A program made the position numbers and the translations under genes. 64,000 nucleotides of DNA. Origin: an uncultured Alphaproteobacteria bacterium (GTDB lineage: Bacteria; Pseudomonadota; Alphaproteobacteria; Caulobacterales; Caulobacteraceae). Below, piece by piece: positions 25,278-33,671 of this stretch (the stretch's first letter is position 1; each line of letters starts with the position of its first letter). The stretch is taken from positions 28,548 through 92,547 of the forward strand of contig CAIJOB010000039.1 in NCBI GenBank assembly GCA_903822175.1, given 5' to 3'. The notes under the pieces are model-generated. The model was given only the letters and a program-made list of their open reading frames with translations, was not told the origin of the DNA and did no database searches.

Positions 25278-26369
25278 ATGAGTGGGAGCGGGCCTTTGCG
25301 GGACGGCGTCGAACAATCCTATCCGGATCACCCCCGGCCGAAGCTGGACTATCCCTTCGCTGATCCGCCGAAGGTGGGTGGCGAGGCGCGGGATGTAGCG
25401 CCGGGCGTCAAGTGGCTGCGGATGCCGCTGGGCGGGGCGCTGGGGTTCATCAACGTCTGGGCCATTGACGAGGGTGATGCCGGCTGTGCGATCGTCGATA
25501 CCGGCATGGGCGGGATCGCGACGCGCGACGCCTGGCGCGCGGCCTTCCAGGGGCCGCTGGCCGGCAAGGGGGTCAGCCGGGTGCTGGTCACCCACATGCA
25601 CCCCGACCACATCGGCATGTCCGGCTATCTGACCCGCAAGTTCGACGCGCGGCTGTGGATCACGCGGCTGGAGTTCATGACCTGCCGCTCGCTGGCCGCC
25701 GACACCGGGCGCGAGGCGCCGGACGACGCGGTGCGGTTCTTCAAGGCGGCCGGCTGGGATGAGGACGCGCTCGAGCACTACAAGGCGCGCTTCGGCGGGT
25801 TTGGGCGCGGCTTGCACGCGCTGCCCGACAGTTTCCACCGGCTGAACGACGGCGACGAACTGACCATCGGCGGCAAGCTGTGGCGCGTGGTGGTGGGGTC
25901 CGGCCACAGCCCCGAGCACGCCTGCCTCTATTGCCCCGAGCTGAAGCTGATGATCAGCGGCGACCAGGTGCTGCCGAAGATCTCCTCCAATGTGTCGGTG
26001 TTCCCGACCGAGCCGGACGGCGACCCGCTGACCGACTGGCTGACTTCGCTGGCGCGGATCAAGGGCAAGGTGCCGGACGACGTGCTGGTGCTGCCGGCGC
26101 ACAACGACCCGTTCCATGGGCTGCACGCGCGGATCGATCACCTGATCGGCGGCCATGAGCGGGGGCTGGACCGGCTGCACAAGCTGATCGCCGAGCCGAA
26201 GCGGGTGGTCGATGTGTTCCACGTGCTGTTCCGCCGGGTGATCGACCAGAACCTGCTGGGCCTGGCGACCGGCGAGAGCCTGGCGCACCTGAACTGCCTG
26301 ATCGCGCGCGGCCAGGCGGTGCGGACGCGGGATGAAAACGGCGTCGACTGGTACCGGGCGGCGGCCTAA
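25278..26369 (+). CDS. Metallo-beta-lactamase-fold hydrolase
   Basis: The 363-residue protein shows the MBL core. THMHPDHIGMSG (about 112-123) is the HxHxDH zinc motif, with a further His in GSGHSPEHACLY and an Asp in LMISGDQVLPK. A His in PAHNDPF (near residue 275) completes the site. The C-terminal extension (about 285-363), rich in helices, is typical of the larger MBL-fold thioesterase/lactonase-like proteins adjacent to beta-oxidation genes. It is followed 39 bp later by an enoyl-CoA hydratase and two SDRs on the same strand, so a role in acyl-CoA or xenobiotic degradation is plausible. Substrate unknown. Confidence 0.9.
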   Translation: MSGSGPLRDGVEQSYPDHPRPKLDYPFADPPKVGGEARDVAPGVKWLRMPLGGALGFINVWAIDEGDAGCAIVDTGMGGIATRDAWRAAFQGPLAGKGVSRVLVTHMHPDHIGMSGYLTRKFDARLWITRLEFMTCRSLAADTGREAPDDAVRFFKAAGWDEDALEHYKARFGGFGRGLHALPDSFHRLNDGDELTIGGKLWRVVVGSGHSPEHACLYCPELKLMISGDQVLPKISSNVSVFPTEPDGDPLTDWLTSLARIKGKVPDDVLVLPAHNDPFHGLHARIDHLIGGHERGLDRLHKLIAEPKRVVDVFHVLFRRVIDQNLLGLATGESLAHLNCLIARGQAVRTRDENGVDWYRAAA

Positions 26370-26408
26370 AGCCTCGGGGCGAAGGCGTTCAAGACCAAGG
26401 ATTTTCAA

Positions 26409-27200
26409 GTGACTGACCCAAAGAACGGCCATGTGCTGATCGAGAAGGCCGGCGGGGTTCTCATCCTGACGCTGAACCGGCCCGAGAAGAAGAACGCGCT
26501 GACGCGGGAGATGTACCGCGCGCTGGGCGACGCCATCGATGGCGCCAACGACGACCGCGATGTGCGCTGCGTGCTGATCCAGGCCAATGGCGACATGTTC
26601 ACCGCGGGCAACGACCTGGCGGACTTCGCGGCGGTGAACGCGGGCGATCCGGAGGCGAAGAAGGCGCAGGCGGAGGGCAATCCGCTGCTCACCGCGCTGG
26701 GCCGCGCCAAGACCCCGCTGGTGGCGGCGGTGCAGGGCCGCGCGGTGGGCGTCGGCGTGACCATGCTGCTGCACTGCGACCTGGTGTTCGTCGCCGAGGA
26801 CGCTCTGCTGACCACGCCCTTCGTCAATCTGGCGCTGCTGCCGGAGGCGGCGTCCTCGATCCTGCTGCCGGCGCGGATCGGGCATGCCCGGGCGTTTTCG
26901 ATGTTCGTGCTGGGCGAGGCGATCGACGGGCGCAAGGCCGAGGCCTGGGGCATCGCCAACGCCGCCCTGCCGGCGGGCGAGGTGCAGGCCCGCGCTTTGG
27001 CGGCGGCTCAGGCCGTGGCGGCGAAGCCGCCGGCCTCGGTGGCGATCACCAAGTCGCTGATGCGCGACCCCGCAGGCCTGGCCAGGCGCATGGCCGAGGA
27101 GGGCCAGCACTTCATCGCCCAGCTCAAGTCGGACGAAGCCAAGGAGGCCTTCGCGGCCTTCGCGGAAAAGCGCGCTCCTGATTTTTCGAAAGTGGCCTGA
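26409..27200 (+). CDS. Enoyl-CoA hydratase/isomerase family protein
   Basis: The 263-residue crotonase-fold protein starts at a GTG. It contains LNRPEKKNALT, then TAGNDLADF (first oxyanion-hole strand). AVQGRAVGVGVTMLLHCDLVF is the CoA-binding glycine-rich helix, and LALLPEAASSILLPARIG carries the catalytic-region Glu. The second catalytic Glu of classic hydratases is not clear, so it could be an isomerase. It ends one base before the ATG of an SDR gene, indicating an operon with the two following SDRs and probably the preceding MBL gene. Confidence 0.92.
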   Translation: MTDPKNGHVLIEKAGGVLILTLNRPEKKNALTREMYRALGDAIDGANDDRDVRCVLIQANGDMFTAGNDLADFAAVNAGDPEAKKAQAEGNPLLTALGRAKTPLVAAVQGRAVGVGVTMLLHCDLVFVAEDALLTTPFVNLALLPEAASSILLPARIGHARAFSMFVLGEAIDGRKAEAWGIANAALPAGEVQARALAAAQAVAAKPPASVAITKSLMRDPAGLARRMAEEGQHFIAQLKSDEAKEAFAAFAEKRAPDFSKVA

Positions 27201-28160
27201 ATGACCCTCATCACCTCCGGCCTCGACCCATACACCGACGCCAGCGTGCTGGTTGCGGGCAAGGACCTCTCCGGCCAGACCGCCATCGTCACCGGCGGCG
27301 CGACCGGCATCGGCATCGAGACGGTGAAGGCGCTCGCCGGGGCCGGGGCGGAGGTGGTGATCGCGGTGCGCAAGCGCGACCTGGGCGAGGCTGCGGCGAA
27401 GGCGGTCAACGCCGCGGTGGGCGCCGAACGGGCCAGCGTCGGCATGCTCGACCTGCAGGACCTGGCCAGTGTCGCAGCCTTCGCGCGGGCCTGGGGCGAC
27501 AGGCCGCTCAACCTGCTGATCAACAACGCCGGCGTCATGGCCTGCCCGCTGGCCTACACGGCCGACGATCTGGAGATGCAGCTCGGCACCAACCACTTCG
27601 GCCACTTCGCGCTGGGCGTCGGGTTGGCGCGGGCGCTGATGAACGGGGCGGAAGAGGGCCGGGCCTCACGACTGGTCTCGCTGTCGTCCATCGGCCACGT
27701 CCGCAGCGCGGTGAACTTCGAGGACCCGAACTACCGGCATCGCGCCTACGATAAATGGGCCGCCTATGGCCAGTCGAAGACCGCCAACGCGCTGTTCGCG
27801 GTGGGCTTCGACAAGCGGTTCGCGGACCTCGGCATCCGCGCCAACTCGGTGATGCCGGGCGGCATCTTCACGCCCCTGCAGCGCCACCTGCCGCACGAGG
27901 AGCAGGTGGCGATGGGCTGGTATGACGCCGAAGGAAAGCCGCTGGTCGGCTTCAAGACCCCGGCGCAGGGCGCGTCCACCAGCGTCTGGGCGGCGGTTGG
28001 CGAGGAACTGGAAGGCGTCGGCGGGCTCTATCTGGAGAACCTGGCGCAGGCGCCGCCATATGAATGTGGCCGCGTCGGCGTTGCGCCGCACGCGCTCGAC
28101 CCCGAGGCCGCGGAGCGGCTTTGGGCCTTGTCGGAAGAGACCACAGGAGTGAGCGTATGA
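27201..28160 (+). CDS. Short-chain dehydrogenase/reductase
   Basis: The 319-residue SDR has a Rossmann nucleotide site, AIVTGGATGIGIETVKAL (about 29-46), and NNAGVMACP. The catalytic part has LVSLSSIGH (Ser) and YDKWAAYGQSKTANALF (Tyr-x-x-x-Lys). The C-terminal variant region is of the retinol-dehydrogenase-like/WWOX-like group. It begins directly after the enoyl-CoA hydratase stop and overlaps the next SDR by ATGA. Its role within acyl-CoA or ring-substrate oxidation is inferred from its neighbours. Confidence 0.92.
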   Translation: MTLITSGLDPYTDASVLVAGKDLSGQTAIVTGGATGIGIETVKALAGAGAEVVIAVRKRDLGEAAAKAVNAAVGAERASVGMLDLQDLASVAAFARAWGDRPLNLLINNAGVMACPLAYTADDLEMQLGTNHFGHFALGVGLARALMNGAEEGRASRLVSLSSIGHVRSAVNFEDPNYRHRAYDKWAAYGQSKTANALFAVGFDKRFADLGIRANSVMPGGIFTPLQRHLPHEEQVAMGWYDAEGKPLVGFKTPAQGASTSVWAAVGEELEGVGGLYLENLAQAPPYECGRVGVAPHALDPEAAERLWALSEETTGVSV

Positions 28161-29032
28161 GCAGCCTTGCCGGCAAGACCCTCTTCGTCACCGGCGCGAG
28201 CCGGGGCATCGGCCTGGCGATCGCGCTGCGCGCCGCGCGGGATGGGGCCAATGTGGCGATCGCGGCGAAGACCGCCGAGCCGCATCCCAAGCTGCCCGGC
28301 ACCATCTACACCGCGGCCGAGGAGATCGAGGCGGCGGGCGGCAAGGCGCTGCCGCTGATCGTCGACGTGCGCGAGGAGGCCTCGGTGCTGGCCGCTGTCG
28401 AGGCGACGGTGGCGAAGTTCGGCGGCATCGATATCTGCGTGAACAACGCCTCGGCGATCTCGCTGACCGGCACGCTCGCCACCGACATGAAGCGCTACGA
28501 CCTGATGAACCAGATCAATGCGCGGGGGACGTACCTCACCTCCAAGGCCTGCATCCCGCACCTGAAGCGCGCGGCCAATCCGCATGTGCTGATGCTGTCG
28601 CCGCCGCTGGACATGAGCCCGCGCTGGTTCGCCGGGCATACGGCCTATTCGATGGCCAAGTTCGGCATGAGCATGTGCGTGCTGGGCATGAGCGCCGAGT
28701 TCGCCGCCGACGGCATCGCCTTCAATGCGCTGTGGCCCCGGACCGGGATCGCCACGGCGGCGATCAAGTTCGCCCTGGCCGGCGACGAGGGCCTGCGCCA
28801 CTGCCGGACCGTCGAGATCATGGCCGACGCGGCGCACGCGATCTTCGTGAAGCCCGCGCGCGAGTTCACCGGCAATTTCCTGATCGACGACAGCTTCCTC
28901 TACGGCGAGGGCGTGCGCGATTTCGAACAGTACAAGGTCGACCCGACCCAGACCCTGATGCCCGACTTCTTCGTGCCGGAGTCCAGCAAGCCGCCGCCGG
29001 GCGTGGTCATCGGCGAGGGGAGCCTCAGCTGA
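28157..29032 (+). CDS. HSDL2-like short-chain dehydrogenase
   Basis: The 291-residue SDR starts at 28157 behind AGGAG and overlaps the upstream SDR stop. It has KTLFVTGASRGIGLAIALRA, with AAKTAEPHPKLPGTIYTAAEEI, a segment characteristic of HSDL2-like reductases linked to fatty-acid metabolism. NNASAISLTGT follows, then the catalytic segment HTAYSMAKFGMS with the Tyr-x-x-x-Lys pair; the usual Ser position is less clear (LMLSPPLDM). The C-terminus carries FLIDDSFLYGEGV. Cofactor and substrate are unknown. Confidence 0.92.
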   Translation: MSSLAGKTLFVTGASRGIGLAIALRAARDGANVAIAAKTAEPHPKLPGTIYTAAEEIEAAGGKALPLIVDVREEASVLAAVEATVAKFGGIDICVNNASAISLTGTLATDMKRYDLMNQINARGTYLTSKACIPHLKRAANPHVLMLSPPLDMSPRWFAGHTAYSMAKFGMSMCVLGMSAEFAADGIAFNALWPRTGIATAAIKFALAGDEGLRHCRTVEIMADAAHAIFVKPAREFTGNFLIDDSFLYGEGVRDFEQYKVDPTQTLMPDFFVPESSKPPPGVVIGEGSLS

Positions 29033-29034
29033 GC

Positions 29035-29517
29035 ATGAGCAAGGTAAGCGTTCGCGTCGCCTCGCCGGCCGATATCACCCTGATCCTGGAATTTATCCGC
29101 GACCTGGCGGACTACGAGCGGCTGCTGCACGAGGTGGAGTGCACCGAGGCCGACCTGCGCCGCGACCTGTTCGGCGAGAACCCGCGCGCCTTCTGCGACA
29201 TCGCCGAGGCCGACGGCGTGCCGGTGGGCTTCGCGCTGTGGTTCTACAGCTATTCGACCTTCCGAGGCCGGGCGGGGATCTATCTGGAAGACCTGTTCGT
29301 TGTTCCGGGCGCGCGCGGCGTGGGGGCCGGCAAGGCGCTGTTGCGGCGCCTGGCGCAGCGTTGCGTCGAGGCTGATCTGGGTCGGCTGGAGTGGTCGGTG
29401 CTCGACTGGAACACGCCGTCGATCGAATTTTACGACAGCCTGGGCGCCATGCGCAAAGAGGGCTGGACGGTGCGGCGGCTCTACGGGGAGTCGCTGGAGA
29501 AGCTGGCGGAGTCCTGA
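29035..29517 (+). CDS. GNAT acetyltransferase, diamine (SSAT)-like
   Basis: The 160-residue GNAT strongly recalls spermidine/spermine N1-acetyltransferases and their bacterial relatives. IYLEDLFVVPGARGVGAGKALLRRLAQ is motif A with the acetyl-CoA loop. LEWSVLDWNTPSIEFYDSLGA is the motif B helix typical of this group, and the protein ends with WTVRRLYGESL. It starts two bases after the SDR stop, so it belongs to that operon by position. The substrate may be a diamine or small amine, but this is by resemblance. Confidence 0.9.
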   Translation: MSKVSVRVASPADITLILEFIRDLADYERLLHEVECTEADLRRDLFGENPRAFCDIAEADGVPVGFALWFYSYSTFRGRAGIYLEDLFVVPGARGVGAGKALLRRLAQRCVEADLGRLEWSVLDWNTPSIEFYDSLGAMRKEGWTVRRLYGESLEKLAES

Positions 29518-29552
29518 GGGTCTCGACCGCAGCGCAAGGCTAAGGAGATGCC

Positions 29553-29900
29553 ATGACCCCGGGCCGCGTGGTGATCCTGACCGTGGGCGCTCTTGCCGCG
29601 ATCGCCGCGACCTCCGCCTCGGGGCTGGCGGCCATGTCGGCGCAGGGCTTCGGGGCGCAGATGGCGGACGCGATGACGCGGATGCACCAGGCGATGATGG
29701 CGCCGCAGAGCGGGGACCCGGACCGGGACTTCGCGGCGATGATGATCCCGCACCACCAGGGCGCGGTGGAGATGGCGCAGGCCGAGCTCGCCTACGGGAA
29801 GGATGAGCGGTTGCGGCGTCTCGCCCAGGCGATCATCGTCGAACAGAACCAGGAGATCGCGGTGATGCGGCAGGCGCTGGCGGAGAGGAAGAAGCCATGA
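29553..29900 (+). CDS. Exported DUF305 protein
   Basis: The 115-residue product has a signal peptide (about 1-27) and a ferritin-like-looking DUF305 domain. Its core is DFAAMMIPHHQGAVEMAQAEL (about 69-89) with the characteristic His pair, followed by RRLAQAIIVEQNQEIAVM. DUF305 proteins are periplasmic, often near metal or copper genes, and may bind metals. It is shorter than two-domain DUF305 proteins. The stop overlaps the beta-propeller gene start (ATGA), so the two are coupled. Confidence 0.9.
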   Translation: MTPGRVVILTVGALAAIAATSASGLAAMSAQGFGAQMADAMTRMHQAMMAPQSGDPDRDFAAMMIPHHQGAVEMAQAELAYGKDERLRRLAQAIIVEQNQEIAVMRQALAERKKP

Positions 29901-31348
29901 TCGCGCGTCTCAAGATCGCGAGCCTGGGGCTCTCGCTGTTGCTGGCGGCCATTGCGGGGGCCGCCGTCGCCGCCCAGGCCCCGGGCCTCGCCAGCGCGCC
30001 GGATATCGCGATCAGCGGCCGCGACCGCTTCTATACGTCCGACCAGTTCTCCAACACCGTCTCGGTGATCGATCCGTCGAGCAACAAGCTGCTGGGCGTG
30101 ATCCGGCTGGGTGACCCGACACCTGCGAGCCTCAGCCCGCTCTACCGCGGCCAGCTGCTGGTGCATGGCATGGGGCTGTCGCCCGACCACCACACCCTGG
30201 CGGTGGTCTCTGTCGGCTCGAATTCGGTGACCTTCATCGACACCGCGACCAATGCGGTGAAGCACGTGACCTACGTCGGCCGCTCGCCGCACGAGGCCTT
30301 CTTCGCGCCGGACGGCAAGGAAGTCTGGGTCGCCGTGCGGGGCGAAGACTACCTGCAGATCCTCGACGGCAAGACCTATCTGCCTAAGGGGCGGATCAAG
30401 GTCCTCAACGGCCCCGGCATGACGATCTTCGCGCCGGACGGCCGCTACGCCTACGTCTGCTCCAGCTTCACGCCGCAGACGCTGGTGATCGATCCCAAGA
30501 GCCGCAAGATCGTCGGCCGGGTGACGCAGGACAGTCCCTTCTGTCCCGACATCGCCGCCACGCCGGACGGCAAGCAGGTCTGGATGACCCAGAAGGACAC
30601 CGGCAAGGTCATGGTGTTCGACGCCCGTCCGCCTTTCGCCGTGCTGAAGGTGCTCGACACCGGAGCCATCACCAACCACGTCAACTTCGTGCGCAACCGC
30701 GCCGGCCAGTTCGCCTATGTGACGATCGGCTCGCAGAACGCGGTGAAGGTGTTCCGCACCGACAGCTTCGCCCAGACCGCGACCATTGCCGTCGGGGCCT
30801 TGCCGCATGGGCTCTGGCCCTCGGGCGACGGCGCCCGGATCTATGTCGGGCTGGAGAACGCCGACGAGGTGGCCGCGATCGACACCGCCAGCAACACGGT
30901 GATCGCCACCATCCCCATCGGCCAGGCGCCGCAAGGCGTGATGTACGCACCGAACGCCGTGCCGAGCGGCGATGGCCTGAGAAACCTCGTCCCGCTGGGC
31001 CTCGCCGCCAACCGCGCAATGCTGACCCTTGCCAGTCCGGACGGAAAGCCGGTGACCCAGGTCACCCTGTTCGATCAGGGTCAGGTGCAGGTGCTGCAGG
31101 CCGGCGCCGCGGGCCTCAAGCCGAAGACGGCTTATGTGCTGGCCCTGTCGGACGATCCGAAGGGCGCGGGCAAGCTGCAGCCTCTGGCAGCTTTCACGAC
31201 CAATCCGGCTGGCGCCGCCGTCGTCAACGCGGTCGGCCCTGTCCGCCAGGTGGTGACGGCGGAAGCCGCCCCGGGCGCGCGCCGCTATCTGGTGATCGCC
31301 GAGGGCGCCCCCGACGCGCCGGGCGGCGTCGTCCAGGTTCAGCGCTAG
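29897..31348 (+). CDS. Exported YVTN-type beta-propeller protein
   Basis: The 483-residue protein has a signal peptide (cut near AAQ, residue 28) and repeated beta-propeller blades. Examples are [60 protein letters not shown] and [20 protein letters not shown]. This pattern is that of YVTN/surface-layer or cytochrome-d1-like propellers without the heme part. A small C-terminal beta domain (about 375-483) follows. It is translationally coupled to the DUF305 protein, so the two probably act together in the periplasm; a metal or redox role is a guess. Confidence 0.88.
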   Translation: MIARLKIASLGLSLLLAAIAGAAVAAQAPGLASAPDIAISGRDRFYTSDQFSNTVSVIDPSSNKLLGVIRLGDPTPASLSPLYRGQLLVHGMGLSPDHHTLAVVSVGSNSVTFIDTATNAVKHVTYVGRSPHEAFFAPDGKEVWVAVRGEDYLQILDGKTYLPKGRIKVLNGPGMTIFAPDGRYAYVCSSFTPQTLVIDPKSRKIVGRVTQDSPFCPDIAATPDGKQVWMTQKDTGKVMVFDARPPFAVLKVLDTGAITNHVNFVRNRAGQFAYVTIGSQNAVKVFRTDSFAQTATIAVGALPHGLWPSGDGARIYVGLENADEVAAIDTASNTVIATIPIGQAPQGVMYAPNAVPSGDGLRNLVPLGLAANRAMLTLASPDGKPVTQVTLFDQGQVQVLQAGAAGLKPKTAYVLALSDDPKGAGKLQPLAAFTTNPAGAAVVNAVGPVRQVVTAEAAPGARRYLVIAEGAPDAPGGVVQVQR

Positions 31349-31358
31349 CGGCGGCCCC

Positions 31359-31955
31359 ATGAGCGCGCCGCCCAAAACGGTGCTGGTCGCGACCGCTGAA
31401 GAAGAGGCGGCGATCCGCGAGGCGGTGCGCACGGCGGAGGGGCCGCTGATCGCGGGGCCGCAGCATGTGGCGGGGCTGTTGGCGCTGCTTTCCGACCCCC
31501 AGGTCTCGGACCCGATCTACGACCTGCCGCGGCCGATCACCTTCGACAGTGTCGCGCTGTGGGTGGCTGAGGGCGAGGCGCTGCGCCAGGAGGGCCGCTG
31601 CATCCTGAGCGTCAGCCTGGACGAGGCGGGCGAGGTGGCCAGCTATTCACGCATCAGCATCTGGCCGGAGCGGGCGTCGGGCGAACTGGCCGGCGCACGG
31701 CGGGCGGACCTGCAGAACTCCGGCGCGGGGCGCAGCGGCGTCGCAGGCGCCACCGCCTGGATGTTCGAGGTCCTGGGTCTGCGGCTGATCGGGCTCACCG
31801 CAGCCCTCGACAATGTCCGCTCCGCCAAGGCCATCGACGGGGCGGGCTACCGGCGGATGGGCGAGGTGGAGAGCTCGCGCCCCGACGGGACCGTGCGGCG
31901 CTCGCTCTACTGGGAACTGACGCGGGACGCGTGGGTGCTGAGGCACCGGCTCTGA
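31359..31955 (+). CDS. GNAT-family acetyltransferase
   Basis: This 198-residue protein has the shape of a RimJ/RimL-like GNAT. CILSVSLDEAGEVASYSRIS and a central SELAGARRADLQNSG region contain the strand and pyrophosphate-binding equivalents. TAWMFEVLGLRLIGLTAALDNVRSAKAIDGAGYRRMGEVE is the typical C-terminal motif B, and it ends SLYWELTRDAW. It lies 10 bp after the beta-propeller gene, so may be cotranscribed by chance of spacing. Substrate unknown. Confidence 0.85.
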   Translation: MSAPPKTVLVATAEEEAAIREAVRTAEGPLIAGPQHVAGLLALLSDPQVSDPIYDLPRPITFDSVALWVAEGEALRQEGRCILSVSLDEAGEVASYSRISIWPERASGELAGARRADLQNSGAGRSGVAGATAWMFEVLGLRLIGLTAALDNVRSAKAIDGAGYRRMGEVESSRPDGTVRRSLYWELTRDAWVLRHRL

Positions 31956-31956
31956 T

Positions 31957-32098
31957 TCCCCTCCCCATTCCGGGGAGGGTGGCGAGCGATAGCAAGACGG
32001 GTGGGGCTGTCAGGATCAAGCGCTGACTCAGCGCTCCGGCCCGCACTTCCCCACCCTGATCGCTGCGCGATCTGTCCCTCCCCTCAGGGGAGGGGAGA
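31957..32098. repeat. C/G-rich intergenic palindromic repeat, copy 2
   Basis: The left arm has CCCCTCCCCATTCCGGGGAG followed by GGTGGCGAGCGATAGC and GGGTGGGG. The right arm has CCCCACCCTGATCGCTGCGC and CCCTCCCCTCAGGGGAGGGG, the mirror image. It fills the gap between convergent genes (GNAT and MFS) and probably works as a bidirectional terminator. It ends at the MFS stop codon. Confidence 0.75.
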
Positions 32099-33271
32099 TT
32101 TCTTCGTCGTCCGGTAGAGGATCGTCGCGACGGCGAGGCCGCCGGCCTGCAGGCCGGCGGCGAGGATCAGCGCGCCGTGGACATTCTGGTCGCTCACCGC
32201 CAGCGAGGCCAGCAGGGGGCCGAGCGCGCCGGCGAGGAGCTGGACGGCGCCGCTCTGCATGGCGGCGCGGCGGGACGGGTCGGCGTCGATGGTCATCGGC
32301 ACCAGGAACGGGCCGGCGATGAACATGGCCAGGCCGGAAACCCCGGTCATGGCGATGAACAGCCAGGCGGGCGAATGCAGGGCATAGGCGATCCAGGTCG
32401 CTCCGAACCCGGCGGCGCAGGCGTAGAAGACGGTGATGTAGCGGATGCGGCCGGCGAGCAGGGTGGCGAGCGCGCCGCCGGTCATCTGACAGGCCAGGCC
32501 GAAGGAGATCGCGGTGCGCCCGATGGGCACGCTGAGACCCGCCTGGACCGCAAACGGGATGATGTAGACCGACACCGCGGTCAGCGAGGACGCCATGCAG
32601 AGCGTGCCGGCCAGCGCCACCCAGCCGCGCAGGGGCGGCGCGCCGGCGGTCTCGCCCCCGCCTTCGGTCACCGCGCCAAGCTTGCGGGGCAGGAACAGCG
32701 CTACTGGGATCGCCAGGGCGGCGGCGGCCGCGACGGTGATGTAGCCGCCGTTGGCGCCGAAGCGGGGCAGGACCAGGGCTGAGAGGCCGGTGGCGACGGC
32801 GAGCTGGGTCAGGCCCATGCCGGTGAACAGGATCGCCGCCCAGCGCTCAGGCGTGGCGGTCCGGGAAATGAAGCCGATGGAAATCCATAGGAGCACGCCC
32901 TCGGGCAGGCCCGCGAGGCCGCGGACCAGCATGACGCCCTGGCCGCTGACCTGGGTGGTGGCGAGGTCGAGGCCGACCAGGATCACGGCGGCGATGATGG
33001 CGATGGCCCGCAGGCGCACGGGCTTGAGCACGATGCCGGCCGCGCCGGTGACGACGCCGGTGCTGAGCGCCTCCAGCATGGCGGTGAGCCCAATGCCCTG
33101 GGCCGAGAGGCGGCCCGCCTGGGCGAGGTCGGCGAGCAGCAGGCCCATCAGGCCGGAGATCAGCAACGCCAGCAGGCCGAGCGCGATGGCGGCGGCGGCC
33201 TCGGTGGGCGTGAAGGCGACGCCGGCGACTTCAGCGACGCCAGTCTCGGCCGGCGCGTGGGAGCCGCTCAA
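32084..33271 (-). CDS. MFS transporter
   Basis: The 395-residue inner-membrane protein has about 12 hydrophobic segments, with glycine-rich turns between them. Expected MFS motif words are weak; LPEGVLLWISIGFISRTATPERWAA and DPSRRAAMQSGAVQLLAGALGP mark the two halves. The start is probably the TTG at 33271, which overlaps the DUF3703 stop (TTGA); no better ATG is visible near the N-terminus. The 5' neighbour is a small DUF3703 protein. Its substrate is unknown. Confidence 0.82.
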   Translation of the reverse strand: MSGSHAPAETGVAEVAGVAFTPTEAAAAIALGLLALLISGLMGLLLADLAQAGRLSAQGIGLTAMLEALSTGVVTGAAGIVLKPVRLRAIAIIAAVILVGLDLATTQVSGQGVMLVRGLAGLPEGVLLWISIGFISRTATPERWAAILFTGMGLTQLAVATGLSALVLPRFGANGGYITVAAAAALAIPVALFLPRKLGAVTEGGGETAGAPPLRGWVALAGTLCMASSLTAVSVYIIPFAVQAGLSVPIGRTAISFGLACQMTGGALATLLAGRIRYITVFYACAAGFGATWIAYALHSPAWLFIAMTGVSGLAMFIAGPFLVPMTIDADPSRRAAMQSGAVQLLAGALGPLLASLAVSDQNVHGALILAAGLQAGGLAVATILYRTTKKSPLP

Positions 33272-33495
33272 TCGAAGATCCAGGCGAGCACGCCGAGCGT
33301 CCACTGGGTCGCGGCGGTCTTGAACTGGCCACGGCGCAGGGCGGCGCGGGTCATGCCCCAGTGGGCGGCAAGGTGCAGGGCCTTGTCGTCATGGCAGGCG
33401 CCGTGCGCGCGCCCGAAATGGAAGAAGGCGGCGGCGAAGTCCCGGCCGCCAAAGGCGGTGCGGCCGAGGGTGAGTTCCTGCTGGCAGTCCATCAT
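33268..33495 (-). CDS. DUF3703 protein
   Basis: The 75-residue product matches the DUF3703 pattern: ELTLGRTAFGGRDFAAAFFHFGRAHGACHDDKALHLAAHWGM, then RAALRRGQFKTAATQ. Family members are short cytosolic helical proteins of unknown function, often next to transporters or metal-resistance genes. It overlaps the following MFS gene, so both are likely translated as a pair. It has a TPR-like helical look, which could suggest binding to a partner. Confidence 0.85.
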   Translation of the reverse strand: MMDCQQELTLGRTAFGGRDFAAAFFHFGRAHGACHDDKALHLAAHWGMTRAALRRGQFKTAATQWTLGVLAWIFD

Positions 33496-33527
33496 GTCCC
33501 TCTCAATTGCTCTGGGCGGCGCCTGAA

Positions 33528-33664
33528 AAACCTCCCCTGATTTCGGGGGAGGTGTCAGCGGAGCTGACGGAGGGGGCGTTGGGGCCGTGCTCTGAATTCA
33601 GTGCGCCGGCAGCGCCCCCTCCACCACTTCGTGGTCCCCCTCCCCCGAAATCGGGGGAGGTTTT
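33528..33664. repeat. C/G-rich intergenic palindromic repeat, copy 3
   Basis: The left arm starts CCTCCCCTGATTTCGGGGGAGG and continues with AGCGGAGCTGACGGAGGGGGC. The right arm is GCCCCCTCCACCACTTCG, then CCCTCCCCCGAAATCGGGGGAGG. Arms are inverted copies, each with its own inner hairpin. It lies in the gap between the SDR gene's 3' end and the DUF3703 gene's upstream side. Confidence 0.78.
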
Positions 33665-33671
33665 TGGCGAT

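Noticed and set aside
25176..27605. Long minus-strand open frame (809 codons) opposite the MBL, enoyl-CoA hydratase and SDR genes
   Set aside because: The antisense frame has no recognisable domain and is His/Gln/Arg-rich, as expected for the complement of high-GC coding DNA.
33268..33495. Small gene considered a chance frame
   Set aside because: Kept as a gene because the sequence fits DUF3703 and it overlaps the MFS start.
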